From NCBI GenBank assembly GCA_026184295.1, contig JAHCJK010000033.1, forward strand, positions 1 to 39,075: 39,075 nucleotides of DNA, read 5' to 3'. Made by a program: the position numbers and the translations under genes. The notes below the pieces were generated by a model that made no database searches, was not told where the DNA came from, and saw only the letters and a list, made by a program, of their open reading frames with translations. Below are positions 1-8,292 of this stretch, piece by piece (position 1 is the stretch's first letter; each line of letters opens with the position of its first letter). The stretch is from Planctomycetota bacterium (lineage in GTDB: Bacteria; Planctomycetota; SZUA-567; H5-PLA8).

Positions 1-87
1 TTGCCCGATGCCCGCGGGGAGGGGCGGCGCGAGCCGCCCTTCCTCTATTTAAAGAGACCAGCCGTGCTTGACGTGGGGGACCGGACG

Positions 88-681
88 ATGCGAATGCTAG
101 AGACCCGGCAACGCGCCTTTACGCTCATCGAACTCATGATCGTCGTGGCGATCATCGCCATCATCGCCGCCATCGCGATTCCGAACCTGATCCGCTCGCG
201 CATGGCCGCCAACGAATCCGCCGCCATCGCCGCCTGCAAGGAATACGCCGCGGCGCAGGACATCTACCGCAGGACCGACTGGGACAACGACGGCGTGCTC
301 GAGTACGCCCTCTCCTTTACCGGCGGCAACAGCCTGTACACCCGCGACGTCGCCACGCCCGGCGACGTGGCCATGATCGAACAGTCTTTCGCCAACGCCG
401 AAGGCAATCCCGGCGTGGCCACCGCCAAGGCCGGCTATGTCTTCTCGATCCTGACCGGCCAGGGCGCCAGCGCGCCCGGCGGCACCAAGGACTACGCCGT
501 CGCCGGAAACCTGACCATGGGCTACGGCCTCAGCGCCATGGCGGCCTCCTACGACGCGACGGGCCGCAACTCGTTCCAGATCAATTCGAGCGGCACCGTG
601 TACCAGAAGGACCAGGGGTCCTCGGTCTCGACGCACCTGACCACGTACAACCCCGACACCACCTGGACGGTGTGCGAATAA
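88..681 (+). CDS. type IV pilin-like / type II secretion pseudopilin
   Basis: A short basic leader is followed by the prepilin methylation motif FTLIELMIVV (about residues 10-19) and a hydrophobic helix, so the product should be processed by prepilin peptidase and built into a pilus or pseudopilus. Glu at position 5 of the mature protein is present. The residue before the cleavage site is Ala (RQRA/FTLIE) rather than the usual Gly, which can slow processing. The C-terminal part, with GYVFSILTGQG, APGG and GTVYQKDQG, resembles the globular domain seen in DUF2950-like proteins and many planctomycete-type pilins (family recollection). ATG at 88 is chosen because a GGGGGA stretch lies just upstream; ATG at 94 is possible. 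The frame is also open upstream to the window edge, but that part does not look like a pilin leader. A strong terminator follows, so the gene ends its transcript. Confidence 0.85.
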   Translation: MRMLETRQRAFTLIELMIVVAIIAIIAAIAIPNLIRSRMAANESAAIAACKEYAAAQDIYRRTDWDNDGVLEYALSFTGGNSLYTRDVATPGDVAMIEQSFANAEGNPGVATAKAGYVFSILTGQGASAPGGTKDYAVAGNLTMGYGLSAMAASYDATGRNSFQINSSGTVYQKDQGSSVSTHLTTYNPDTTWTVCE

Positions 682-712
682 CCAAACGCCGCATGGGGAG
701 TGGGTGAGAGCA

Positions 713-742
713 CGGCGGGCCGGCGGGCCCGCCGCTTTTTTT
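713..742 (+). terminator. intrinsic terminator of the pilin gene
   Basis: An 8-bp perfect GC stem (CGGCGGGC at 713-720 and GCCCGCCG at 727-734) with a 6-nt loop is followed by seven T (736-742). It lies 31 bases after the pilin stop and abuts the stop codon of the convergent rlmN. Confidence 0.9.
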
Positions 743-1797
743 CAGGCCAGGCTCCGGCGGCGCAGTTGCCCGCAGGCGGCGTCCACGCTGCGCCCCTTGC
801 TGAAGCGGATCGTCGTCGGCACGTGGAAGCGCTCCAGCACGGCCTTGAAGCGCTCCTGCGCCTCGAGTTCCGGGCGCTTGTAGGGCACGCCTTCCACCGC
901 GTTGAACGGGATCAGGTTCGCCTTGCAGGGATGGTCCTGCAGCAAGCCGCCGAGGTCGCGCGCCTGCGCTTCCGAATCGTTGACGCCCGCCAGCAGCACG
1001 TACTCGTACGTCACCATGCGGCGCGTCTTGCGCGAGAACTCGCGCACCGACTCCATCACCTCCTTGATCGGGTAACGCTTCGAGACCGGGATCAGCCGCG
1101 CACGCGTCTCGTCGTCGGGCGCGTGCAGGCTTACCGCGAGTTCCAACTGCAACTGCTCGCCGGCGAGCCGCTTGATCCCCGGCGGGATGCCGACGGTGGA
1201 GATCGTGATGCGCCGCGCGCCGATGCCGCAGCCCTTGGGCGGCGGCGCGTTCAAGACGCGGATCGCCTTGATCACTTCGTCGTAGTTGTGCAGGGGCTCG
1301 CCCATGCCCATGAAGACGACGTGGCTGCTGTGTTCGCCCGAACGCCCCCACATCTGCAGGTACTCGTCCAGGATTTCGCTCGCGCGCAGGTGCCGCTCGA
1401 AGCCGCTCAGCCCCGTGGCGCAGAAGACGCAGCCCATCGCGCAGCCGACCTGGCTGCTGAGGCAGCTCGTCAGCCGCCCCGGCACGCGGATCTGCACCGA
1501 CTCGATCAGCGCGCCGTCGCGGGCCTTCCAGAGCCACTTGTGGGCGTCGTCGCCGGCGGTCCCGCCGGCGTATGCGAGTTCGTACAGCGGCGCCTCGGCG
1601 GCGAGCCGTTCGCGCAGCTTCTTGGAGATGTTGGTGACGCCTTCGTAGGAAGCGACGCCCTTGCGGAAGAGGAACTCGCGGAGCTGCGTGGCGCGGAACG
1701 CGGGCTCGCCCCAGCCCTTGAAGAGCGCGGCGAGTTCGTCCTCGGTCATGGCGGTGACGGAGCGCGGGGCGGTCGCGGAATCGTTCATGCCCCGCAT
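742..1797 (-). CDS. rlmN: 23S rRNA/tRNA adenine-C2 methyltransferase RlmN
   Basis: Radical SAM enzyme that methylates C2 of A2503 in 23S rRNA, and of A37 in some tRNAs, using a methylated cysteine intermediate. Visible: the 4Fe-4S motif CxxxCxxC as CAMGCVFC (C119, C123, C126), the nearby conserved C112 in SCLSSQVGC, the GMGEP SAM-contact motif, and the second catalytic Cys near the C-terminus in VDAACG (C342). The length of 351 aa fits the family. Three starts are possible (1797, 1788, 1749); the longest is given and the extra N-terminal residues look dispensable. It is convergent with the pilin gene and divergent from the acyltransferase. Confidence 0.96.
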   Translation of the reverse strand: MRGMNDSATAPRSVTAMTEDELAALFKGWGEPAFRATQLREFLFRKGVASYEGVTNISKKLRERLAAEAPLYELAYAGGTAGDDAHKWLWKARDGALIESVQIRVPGRLTSCLSSQVGCAMGCVFCATGLSGFERHLRASEILDEYLQMWGRSGEHSSHVVFMGMGEPLHNYDEVIKAIRVLNAPPPKGCGIGARRITISTVGIPPGIKRLAGEQLQLELAVSLHAPDDETRARLIPVSKRYPIKEVMESVREFSRKTRRMVTYEYVLLAGVNDSEAQARDLGGLLQDHPCKANLIPFNAVEGVPYKRPELEAQERFKAVLERFHVPTTIRFSKGRSVDAACGQLRRRSLA

Positions 1798-1942
1798 TGT
1801 ACCGGATGTCCTCCCGGATGCGAGCGCGCGCCTCCCGCCGGGCCTCCCTGGCCGGGCCGGCGGCGGTTTCCTTTTCGGACGCTTCGCGGTTCGCGGCGCT
1901 TGACCGGGGCCGAAAACCGGGTGTCATAGCCGCTTCGCATGG

Positions 1943-2983
1943 ATGCTCCCTCCGCTCATGCCACGCCCGATGCCGCGGCGAAGCCCGCCCGCGCGCGCCG
2001 GCGGGATGGGCACCGCCCGCCCGGACCGCGGGCCGCGCGACCTCGCCACCGACCGCGCCGAGGCCCTGGTCCGCCTGCTGATGCTCTTTTTCCAGGCGCT
2101 GCCCGCTCCGGCGGCGCGCTGGGTCGGCCGGCAACTCGGCCTGCTCGCCTGGCGCCTGATGAAGCGCAAGCGCAAGCAGATGCTCCGCCACATGGACCTG
2201 GCCTTTCGCGGCGAATTTTCCCGCGACCAGCACGAAGCCTGGGTGCGCGGCCACTTCGAACACATCGGCCTCTTCGTCGTCGAATTCGCGCGCCTGCCGC
2301 TCCATTCGAAGGAGACCATCGGCGAATTCTGCGACCTCGCCGAAGTCGCGCGCTTCGACGGCCTGCTTGCCAAGGGCAACGGCCGCGGCCTGATGATCGT
2401 CCCCGCGCACCACGGCAACTGGGAACTCTGCGGCTACGCCGTCTCGCTGCTCGGATACCCGCTGCTCTCCGTCGCCCGCCCGCTCGACAATCCGCTGCTG
2501 AACGAACTCGTGGACGGCGTGCGCGAACGCGCCGGCAACGAGATCATCCACAAATGGCAGGTGCTCTGGACGCTGAAGAAGCAGCTCGACCGCGGCCGCA
2601 TCGTCACCATGTCCGTCGATCAGAACGGCGGCGTCGCCGGGACGTTCGTGCCGCTCTTCGGAACCCTCGCCAGCACCGTCGCCTCGCCGGCCGAACTGGC
2701 GCTGGCCAGCCGCGCGCCGGTGGTCGTCGCGACGCTGAACCGCCTGGCCGACGGCGTGCGCCACAAGTTCCACGTGTGGGACGTGATCGAATGCGAGAAG
2801 ACCGGCGACCACGAGGCCGACCGCCGCGCGCTGCTGACGCGCATCAACCAGGCCTACGAACGCGCGATCCGCGCCTACCCCGAACAGTGGTTGTGGGGAC
2901 ACCAGCGCTGGAAGGCCCGCCCGCCGGGCGAAGTGCCGGGGCCGGACGGCCTGCCGCCGCGCATCGTGAGCGATGGGACGTAA
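1943..2983 (+). CDS. LpxL/HtrB-family lysophospholipid (lipid A) acyltransferase
   Basis: Member of the lysophospholipid acyltransferase superfamily that transfers acyl chains to a lipid A precursor or a related lipid at the inner membrane. The HX4E catalytic motif is seen as HHGNWE (about H156-E161). Other hallmarks are LDNPLLNELVDGVRERAGN, a QNGGVAGTFVPLFG segment and the C-terminal PEQWLWGHQRWK motif. The hydrophobic LLMLFFQALPAP segment near residue 47 probably seats it at the membrane. The start is uncertain: ATG codons at 1943, 1958, 1970 and 2006 are all in frame, none has a good ribosome binding site, and the first 21 residues are proline- and arginine-rich. A start at 2006 would give a more typical N-terminus. 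The stop codon TAA (2981-2983) is part of a heptamer repeat. Confidence 0.88.
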   Translation: MLPPLMPRPMPRRSPPARAGGMGTARPDRGPRDLATDRAEALVRLLMLFFQALPAPAARWVGRQLGLLAWRLMKRKRKQMLRHMDLAFRGEFSRDQHEAWVRGHFEHIGLFVVEFARLPLHSKETIGEFCDLAEVARFDGLLAKGNGRGLMIVPAHHGNWELCGYAVSLLGYPLLSVARPLDNPLLNELVDGVRERAGNEIIHKWQVLWTLKKQLDRGRIVTMSVDQNGGVAGTFVPLFGTLASTVASPAELALASRAPVVVATLNRLADGVRHKFHVWDVIECEKTGDHEADRRALLTRINQAYERAIRAYPEQWLWGHQRWKARPPGEVPGPDGLPPRIVSDGT

Positions 2984-3085
2984 ACTAAAACGTAATGCGT
3001 AAAACGTAATTCAACAGCCTGCCCGCCAAGGGGCATCGCTTTACGTCCTTACGCATTACGTTTTACGTTTTACGAATTACGTTTT
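2979..3085. repeat. inverted heptamer array (CGTAANN)n between convergent genes
   Basis: Tandem 7-bp units of the form CGTAANN (CGTAATG, CGTAAAA, CGTAATT) form a left arm at about 2979-3013. The inverse form (NNTTACG) makes a right arm at about 3040-3080. The 17-bp segment TAAAACGTAATGCGTAA (2987-3003) is repeated in perfect inversion at 3052-3068, so a long hairpin is possible on either strand. Both flanking genes end in ACG TAA supplied by the repeat unit itself. It may act as a bidirectional terminator. Confidence 0.85.
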
Positions 3086-5047
3086 GCGCGCACCCAGTGC
3101 CGCAACAATCGCATCCGCATCATACACGCACCCGCCCCACGTCCCGCCGCTCGCCGCTTGCAGCGCGGCCCAGAGCTTCGTCTCGGCGGGCAGGCCGGGG
3201 TCGGCCGCCAGATCCTCGCGCGCTGTGCGCCCGGACAGCACGCGCGCGCCTTCGGCCGCATCGAAACTTCGCGCAGCTCCGTTCGCGGGCGTCTCGCCCA
3301 CCAAGTCGATGCTTCCGGTCAGGCTTACGCGGTCGACGACAATCGAAACGGTGTCGCCTTCGCGCAGCTTACCGATCGGTCCGCCGGCGAGCGCCTCGGG
3401 GCCCACGTGCCCGATGCACGCCCCGGTGCTCACCCCGCTGAAGCGCGCGTCGGTGATCAGCGCTACGTGCTTGCCGAAGGGCAGGTGCTTGAGCGCGCTC
3501 GTCACCTGGTACGTCTCTTCCATGCCGCTGCCCATCGGCCCGCGGCAGATCAGCGCCATGATGTCGCCTTCGCGAATCTTGCCCTCTTTGATCGCCGCGA
3601 TGGCCGCGCGTTCGGTGACGAAGACGCGCGCCGGGCCCGTCTTGCGGTAGACGCCGTCGGCATCCACGACGCTCACGTCGATCGCGGTGCTCTTCACGAT
3701 CGAACCTTCCGGCGCCAGGTTGCCGCGCAGGAACGCGACGGTGCTCGTCAGGCCCTGCGCCTTCGCGCGCGCGGGCGGCAGGATCACGTCGTCGGGATCG
3801 ACCCCGTCGGCCTCGCGCAGGCGTTCGCGCAGCTTCGCGCGGCGTGCGCTGCGTTCCCACCGGTTCAGTGCGTCGCCCAGGGTCTCGCCGCCGGCGGTCA
3901 GCGCTTCGAGTTCCAGGAGCCCGAGCGCGCGCAGATGCAGCATCACTTCGGGCACGCCGCCGGCGAGGAAGACGCGCACGGTCGGATGCCCGACCGGCCC
4001 GTTGGGCAGCGCGTCCACCAGGCGCGGGACGGCGCGGTTGAGTTCGATCCAGTCTTCCACCTTCGGGCGCGGCAGGCCCGCGGCGTGCGCGACGGCCGGG
4101 ATATGCAGGAGCAGATTCGTCGAGCCGCCGAAGGCCGCGTGCACGGCCATCGCGTTCTTCAGAGCCGCGGGCGTGAGAATTTTCGAGGACGGAAGGCCAA
4201 GCGCTTCCATGCGCAGCAGCGCGCGCGCGGAACGCACGGCGAGATCGACCCAGATCGGCTGGCCCGAGGGCGCGAGCGCCGAATGCGGCAGCGCGAGCCC
4301 CAGCGCTTCGGCCACCACCTGGCTGGTCGCCGCCGTGCCGAGGAACTGGCAGCCGCCGCCGGGGGAAGCGCAGGCCTTGCACGCGAGTTCGGCGGCCTCG
4401 TCGAGCGTGACCATGCCGTGCGCGTAGCGCGCGCCGAGCGTCTGCACTTTGCCGGCGTCTTCGCCCGTGGTCGGCGGGAGTGTCACGCCGCCGGGGACGA
4501 GCACGACGGGGAGGTCGCGCGCGGCGGCGAGCGCCATCATCATCGCGGGCAGGCCCTTGTCGCAGGTGGCGACGCCGAGCACCCCGCGGCGGCGCGGCAG
4601 CGAACGGATCAGCCGCCCGAAGACGACCGCCGCGTCGTTGCGGTACGGCAGGCTGTCCATCATGCCGGGCGTGCCCTGCGTGCGCCCGTCGCACGGATCG
4701 GTGACCGAGGCCGCGAAGGGAATCGAGCCGCGCGCCGAGAGTTCCTGCGCCGCCGCGCGCACGAGCAGCCCGACTTCCCAGTGGCCGGTGTGATACCCGA
4801 GCGCGATCGGACGCCCGTCGTCCGCGCGCAAGCCGCCTGCGGTGCTTAGAATCAGGAATTCCTTGCCCGTGAGCTTGTTCGGATCCCAGCCCATGCCCGC
4901 GTTCTGGCTTAAGCCGAACAGGTCGCCGCTGGCCCACGCGCGCAGCTTCTCTTCGTCGAGCGGCAGCTTGCCGCCCGGCCCCGCCGCGTGCGTGCGGACG
5001 TCCCAATCGCCGCCCGCCATGCCGTAGATTTCGTCGAGGACATCCAT
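3077..5047 (-). CDS. yjhG: D-xylonate dehydratase, YjhG/YagF type (IlvD/Edd family)
   Basis: Fe-S dehydratase expected to convert D-xylonate, or a similar sugar acid, to its 2-keto-3-deoxy form, as in oxidative pentose breakdown. The 656 aa length and the sequence follow the E. coli YjhG/YagF proteins closely: [80 protein letters not shown] and the [18 protein letters not shown] block. Cys119, Cys162 and the CxxC...C group (C223, C226, C233) include the likely cluster ligands. The start ATG at 5047 matches the family N-terminus. It lies 67 bases downstream of the sigma factor pair on the same strand, so it may be co-transcribed. No xylose dehydrogenase or aldolase is nearby, so the exact substrate is inferred from similarity. 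Confidence 0.92.
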   Translation of the reverse strand: MDVLDEIYGMAGGDWDVRTHAAGPGGKLPLDEEKLRAWASGDLFGLSQNAGMGWDPNKLTGKEFLILSTAGGLRADDGRPIALGYHTGHWEVGLLVRAAAQELSARGSIPFAASVTDPCDGRTQGTPGMMDSLPYRNDAAVVFGRLIRSLPRRRGVLGVATCDKGLPAMMMALAAARDLPVVLVPGGVTLPPTTGEDAGKVQTLGARYAHGMVTLDEAAELACKACASPGGGCQFLGTAATSQVVAEALGLALPHSALAPSGQPIWVDLAVRSARALLRMEALGLPSSKILTPAALKNAMAVHAAFGGSTNLLLHIPAVAHAAGLPRPKVEDWIELNRAVPRLVDALPNGPVGHPTVRVFLAGGVPEVMLHLRALGLLELEALTAGGETLGDALNRWERSARRAKLRERLREADGVDPDDVILPPARAKAQGLTSTVAFLRGNLAPEGSIVKSTAIDVSVVDADGVYRKTGPARVFVTERAAIAAIKEGKIREGDIMALICRGPMGSGMEETYQVTSALKHLPFGKHVALITDARFSGVSTGACIGHVGPEALAGGPIGKLREGDTVSIVVDRVSLTGSIDLVGETPANGAARSFDAAEGARVLSGRTAREDLAADPGLPAETKLWAALQAASGGTWGGCVYDADAIVAALGARKT

Positions 5048-5114
5048 GGCCCGGCAGTCTATCCGGTTCTTGCGCGCGTTGCTATTTCACCGCGGAGGCC
5101 GCGCGTGCCACGGG

Positions 5115-5915
5115 CTATTCGTTGGACCAGCGGCGCAGGGCTTCGCGGAGCATCGACTTGCCGCGCATGAGGCGCTTGTCCACGGCGGCGAGGGAGATGC
5201 CGAGGACGGAGGCGATCTCGTCGTAGGAGCGGTCGTCCATGTAACGGAGGACGAGGACTTCGCGGTAGATTTCGGGGAGCTGGTGAAGGGCCGCGCGGAT
5301 GTTCTCGTTGCGTTCGGCGCGGGCGATGGGCGCGCCCGGGTCGTCCTGCGGCGGAAAGGTCTTCTCTTCCTGCTGCTTGTACGTGATCGCGTTGCGGTGC
5401 ATGCGGCGGCGGCGCAGCACGAAGCTGGCCTTGCGCCGCGCGATGCCGTACAGCCAGTTGCCGAACTTGGCGCGCTCGCGCAGCAGCGTCAGGGTCTGCG
5501 CCGCTTCCATGAAGGTGTCCTGCGCGACGTCCTGCGCGGCCTCCTTGTCGGAAAGCAGCGAGTACGCGACGCCGATGACCATCGAGAGGTAGCGTTCCAT
5601 CAGCACTTCAAAGGCGCCGGGGACGCCCTGTTCGGCCTGCAGGACCAGGTCGGCGTCGGCGGGTCCCGCGTGCGCGCGCCCGGGGCGCGCCGCGGCCGTC
5701 GCCTGGGCGGCGCTTTCCTCCGCGTGGTCGCGCAGGAGCACGTGCTGGAGGCAGAGTTCGAGCAGGCGCGCGGCGAGTTCGGGGGAGGCGCGCCGTTCGA
5801 GCTGTTCGAGCGGCGCGGGGCCGGGGGCGTCGGCGCCGTCGAGCGGGTCGAGGTAGGCCCAGAGCAGCGCGTCGAGCGCGCCGCCGTTCGCGGGGGGCAG
5901 CGCCGCGGCGTTCAC
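5115..5915 (-). CDS. ECF-type RNA polymerase sigma factor with N-terminal extension
   Basis: The C-terminal about 180 residues form a complete sigma-70 family ECF factor. Region 2 runs from ADLVLQAEQGVPGAFEVLMERY through DVAQDTFMEA and FGNWLYGIARRKA; region 4 is ALHQLPEIYREVLVLRYMDDRSYDEIASVLGISLAAVDKRLMRGK. The first about 85 residues are extra. They contain LLWAYLDPLDG and ERRASPELAARLLELCLQHVLL, a pattern like the short helical N-terminus of FecR/anti-sigma proteins in PVC bacteria (inference). ATG at 5915 overlaps the stop of the upstream sigma gene by 4 bases, so the two are translationally coupled. No transmembrane anti-sigma gene is adjacent, which suggests that the extension itself might regulate the factor. 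Confidence 0.88.
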   Translation of the reverse strand: MNAAALPPANGGALDALLWAYLDPLDGADAPGPAPLEQLERRASPELAARLLELCLQHVLLRDHAEESAAQATAAARPGRAHAGPADADLVLQAEQGVPGAFEVLMERYLSMVIGVAYSLLSDKEAAQDVAQDTFMEAAQTLTLLRERAKFGNWLYGIARRKASFVLRRRRMHRNAITYKQQEEKTFPPQDDPGAPIARAERNENIRAALHQLPEIYREVLVLRYMDDRSYDEIASVLGISLAAVDKRLMRGKSMLREALRRWSNE

Positions 5916-6487
5916 GCCGAACCCTCCGCTTCGGGGAAGGCGCGCTTCTGCGCCAGGCAGGCGTCCAGTTCCGTGCGGGCGGCGGCGAGCAGTTCAGCCA
6001 CGGCCGCGGCTTCCTTGCCGAGCTTTTCGGCGATCTGCGCGCAACTGAGCTTCTGGGCGTAGCGGAGTTCGAGGACCTGGCGGAGGTGCGCGGGGAGCGC
6101 CTTGTAGCAGGCGCGCAGGGCTTCCTTGCGGGCTTCCCAGCGTTCCTGCGGCGACGCGGTCATCGAGGCGATGGCGCGTTCGAACTCGTCGATCAGCTTT
6201 TCGGACGGAAGCTGCTGGCCGGCCTTGGCGCGGGCCTTCAGCGCCGCCATGGTGCGGCGCCGGGCGATCTCGCGCACCCACGCGCCGAAGTCGGCGTCCG
6301 GGGCGCGGCGGTCCCAGCGTTCGCACGCGGCGACGCAGATATCCTGGTACAGCTCCTCGGCGAATTCGAAGTCGCGCACCATCGACATCAGGAAGGCGAG
6401 CAGATAGGGCCGGTAGGCGAGCAGCGCCTTAAGCGCCTCGGCGGGGGGCTTGCCGCCGGAGCCGGACGTGGAAACAGGATCGGCCAT
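5912..6487 (-). CDS. ECF-type RNA polymerase sigma factor
   Basis: Small (191 aa) two-domain sigma factor. Region 2 is seen as LLAYRPYLLAFLMSMVRDFEFAEELYQDICVAACERW and FGAWVREIARRRTMAALKAR. Region 4 is YKALPAHLRQVLELRYAQKLSCAQIAEKLGKEAAAVAELLAAARTEL. The pattern is of the type common in Rhodopirellula and Verrucomicrobia. It is the first gene of a two-sigma operon with a 4-base overlap (ATGA-type). Region 4 is less canonical than in its partner: the recognition helix is Ala- and Glu-rich, KEAAAVAELLAAA, so its promoter binding may be weak or unusual. Confidence 0.87.
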   Translation of the reverse strand: MADPVSTSGSGGKPPAEALKALLAYRPYLLAFLMSMVRDFEFAEELYQDICVAACERWDRRAPDADFGAWVREIARRRTMAALKARAKAGQQLPSEKLIDEFERAIASMTASPQERWEARKEALRACYKALPAHLRQVLELRYAQKLSCAQIAEKLGKEAAAVAELLAAARTELDACLAQKRAFPEAEGSA

Positions 6488-6617
6488 GGTCCCTCAAGGA
6501 TAGCGCGTTTGCGGCGGCTTGGCTACCCCTTGCTAGGCGGTACGCGGCGCGGACGGCCCCGGTACCGATGGATCATCAGCACTTTAATCGCTTCGATTCC
6601 CGGAGCGGCCAGCGTAT

Positions 6618-6755
6618 GTAGCGCCGGCGTCTCGCCGGCCGTGTCGCCGGCGTCCCGCCGGCTTGGGATGCGGAGGAGGAGGTCGGGGCCGTGGAGGTTG
6701 CCGGCGAGCGGCCGGCGAGGACGCCGGCGATACTGCCGGCCGGAGGCCGGCGCTA
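6618..6755. repeat. GCCGGC-rich palindromic intergenic element
   Basis: About 138 bp bounded by a perfect 11-bp inverted repeat, GTAGCGCCGGC (6618-6628) and GCCGGCGCTAC (6745-6755). Inside are many nested CGCCGGC and GCCGGCGA units that can fold into several hairpins. No open reading frame here looks real. Similar GTAGCGCCGGC palindromes are scattered in planctomycete and related genomes as REP-like elements. Together with the adjacent repeat it fills the 367-base gap between the sigma operon and the next gene; the remaining bases show nothing I can name. Confidence 0.8.
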
Positions 6756-6794
6756 CGAACGGCGCCCGTGCGCTGGCCGCGCTCGGGATGTGGG

Positions 6795-6836
6795 AGCGCA
6801 GGACAAGTTACAGACAGGCGGGACGCCTGTCCTACA
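6795..6836 (+). repeat. partial copy of the GACAGGCG double-palindrome element
   Basis: The segment from GCGCAGGACAAG through the hairpin GACAGGCG-GGA-CGCCTGTC to CCTACA matches the right end of the full copies at 33246-33368, 33796-33929 and 34296-34403. The left palindrome is missing here. Confidence 0.8.
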
Positions 6837-6854
6837 TGGGCAGCGTCAGGCTCG

Positions 6855-7373
6855 TCAGAAGGACCAGCGGGAGATCCAGCGCTGGGGGTGGAAGGCGGGG
6901 ATGGGGAGTTCGGTCAGGAGCGGGCCGTGGCCGGGCTTGAAGAGGTCCTTGAAGTCGAGCTTCTGACCGGTGCGGTAGAAGTGTTCGAGGAAGGCCCAGT
7001 CGGCGGCGAACATGTCGCTGACCCAGCGGTCCAGGTCGTGGATGTCGGCTTCGTGCAGCAGCGCGAGGCTGTAGCGCGTGGCGTTGGACTCGTATTCGTG
7101 GATGCGGCGCATGGTCGCGTCGTCCTTGCCCGGCGCCAGGTCGTGGCCGAGCGCCCGATATTCCTCGGAGAGGTTCCACTGGACGGTGTGGCCGAAGAGG
7201 TGCAGGAGGACGAAGAAGGCGGTCTCGAGGTCGAGCGTGTAGTCGAGCTTGATGCGCTGGCCGTCCAGGTCGCCGGTGTTGGGATCGAGGACGTCGCTGA
7301 TGTTCACTTCGACGCCGTAGCGGGTCTCGATCAGGCGTTCGATGCGGTCGAAAGCAGTCTTGAAATCGGTCAT
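6855..7373 (-). CDS. uncharacterised protein with degenerate zincin-like HxxxH motif
   Basis: A 172 aa soluble protein that I do not recognise by name. A helix carries LETAFFVLLHLFGHTVQW, and a second carries EYESNATRYSLALLHE, followed by WVSDMFAADWAFLEHFYRTG. The layout resembles ImmA/IrrE-type metallopeptidases (HExxH, then an E/AN helix), but the catalytic Glu of HExxH is replaced (HLFGH). It is therefore either an inactive relative, a metal-binding protein or an unrelated fold. ATG at 7373 is preceded by AAGGG. It lies 63 bases downstream of the VWA gene on the same strand and may be the last gene of that operon. Confidence 0.75.
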   Translation of the reverse strand: MTDFKTAFDRIERLIETRYGVEVNISDVLDPNTGDLDGQRIKLDYTLDLETAFFVLLHLFGHTVQWNLSEEYRALGHDLAPGKDDATMRRIHEYESNATRYSLALLHEADIHDLDRWVSDMFAADWAFLEHFYRTGQKLDFKDLFKPGHGPLLTELPIPAFHPQRWISRWSF

Positions 7374-7436
7374 GAGCCCTTGGCCATCCCGTTCGAACCG
7401 CGGCCCCGGGCGCGGCGCGAAGCTGAAACGGTTAGT

Positions 7437-8291
7437 TTACGGTTTGGACGGCTCGGGCGCCATGAGCTGTTCGGCCAGAATCTTGCCCGTGAAGACGTAG
7501 GTGAGCGTCTCACGGAGTTCGTTCTCGTTCGCGGCGCTCAGCACCAGGCCGCCGGCCTGCCGGACGGGCTCGAACTGCTTCGCGTCGGTGTCGAAGGCGA
7601 CGAAGTAGACGGAGGCGCGGTGGTCTTCGGGCAGCGTGGAGATCGCGTCGGCCACGTCGCCGGGCTGGTACCCGTGGGTGTTCACGCCGTCGGTGACGAC
7701 GAGCAGGTGCTGCCTGCGGTAGCCGAGCGCGTCGAGGTCGAGCTTGGCGCGGATCATCGCGTCGCCGATGGGCGTGCCGCCGGTGGCGCGCAGGCCGCTC
7801 AGGGCTTCCTGGGCGGTGGCGGAGGAGAGTTCGCTGGGGGTGCAGACGGCGCGGACGTTTTCCTGGTTGCCGCGGGCGCTGAATTCGTAAATCCCGATCA
7901 CCAGGGGCCGGCCGGGGTTCTTGCCGCGGTGTTCCTCGCCGTTCTTGACGATGCCGAGCACCGCGCGTTCGGCGATCTCGAGCTTGGACGCGTTGCCGCC
8001 GTCGGTGTCGGGGACGCGCGAGCGCATGCTGCCGGAAGTATCGATCAGGATCGCGACCGCGACGCCGTCCTTGGCGGGCGCGTCGCCGGGCCGCAGCGCT
8101 TCGGCGATGGGGTTGACCGGCGGCGCGGAGGCGGACGCGCCGGAGGCTCCGGGTTCGGCGTGCCCCGGCGCGGAAGGCGGCGGATTATTCCGCGCGCGGG
8201 GTTTTTTCGCCGGCCCGAAGATGTTGAAGAGGACGAGGAAGGCGACGAAGAGGCCCAGGAGGACCCGGGCCCCGCTTTCGCCGCGCGCCAT
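7437..8291 (-). CDS. membrane-anchored von Willebrand factor A (VWA) domain protein
   Basis: An N-terminal transmembrane helix (about residues 9-26, VLLGLFVAFLVLFNIFG) is followed by a Pro/Ala-rich linker and a VWA domain from about residue 76. The metal-ion-dependent adhesion site is complete: DTSGS (D84-S88), the Thr in GGTPIGDA (about T173) and the Asp in VVTDGVN (about D201). VWA domains bind protein partners through Mg2+; this one would face the periplasm. Its ATG is separated by only one base from the stop codon of the substrate-binding/OmpA gene, so the two are translationally coupled and probably work together. Confidence 0.88.
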   Translation of the reverse strand: MARGESGARVLLGLFVAFLVLFNIFGPAKKPRARNNPPPSAPGHAEPGASGASASAPPVNPIAEALRPGDAPAKDGVAVAILIDTSGSMRSRVPDTDGGNASKLEIAERAVLGIVKNGEEHRGKNPGRPLVIGIYEFSARGNQENVRAVCTPSELSSATAQEALSGLRATGGTPIGDAMIRAKLDLDALGYRRQHLLVVTDGVNTHGYQPGDVADAISTLPEDHRASVYFVAFDTDAKQFEPVRQAGGLVLSAANENELRETLTYVFTGKILAEQLMAPEPSKP

Positions 8292-8292
8292 C

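Noticed and set aside
581..2902. 773-residue minus-strand open frame
   Set aside because: It overlaps rlmN and the acyltransferase in other frames, is Arg/Ala/His-rich and is a GC-driven shadow.
6663..6990. Small ORFs containing RQAG/LSY peptides in repeat regions
   Set aside because: They are translations of the palindromic repeats, a known source of spurious proteins in PVC-type genomes.
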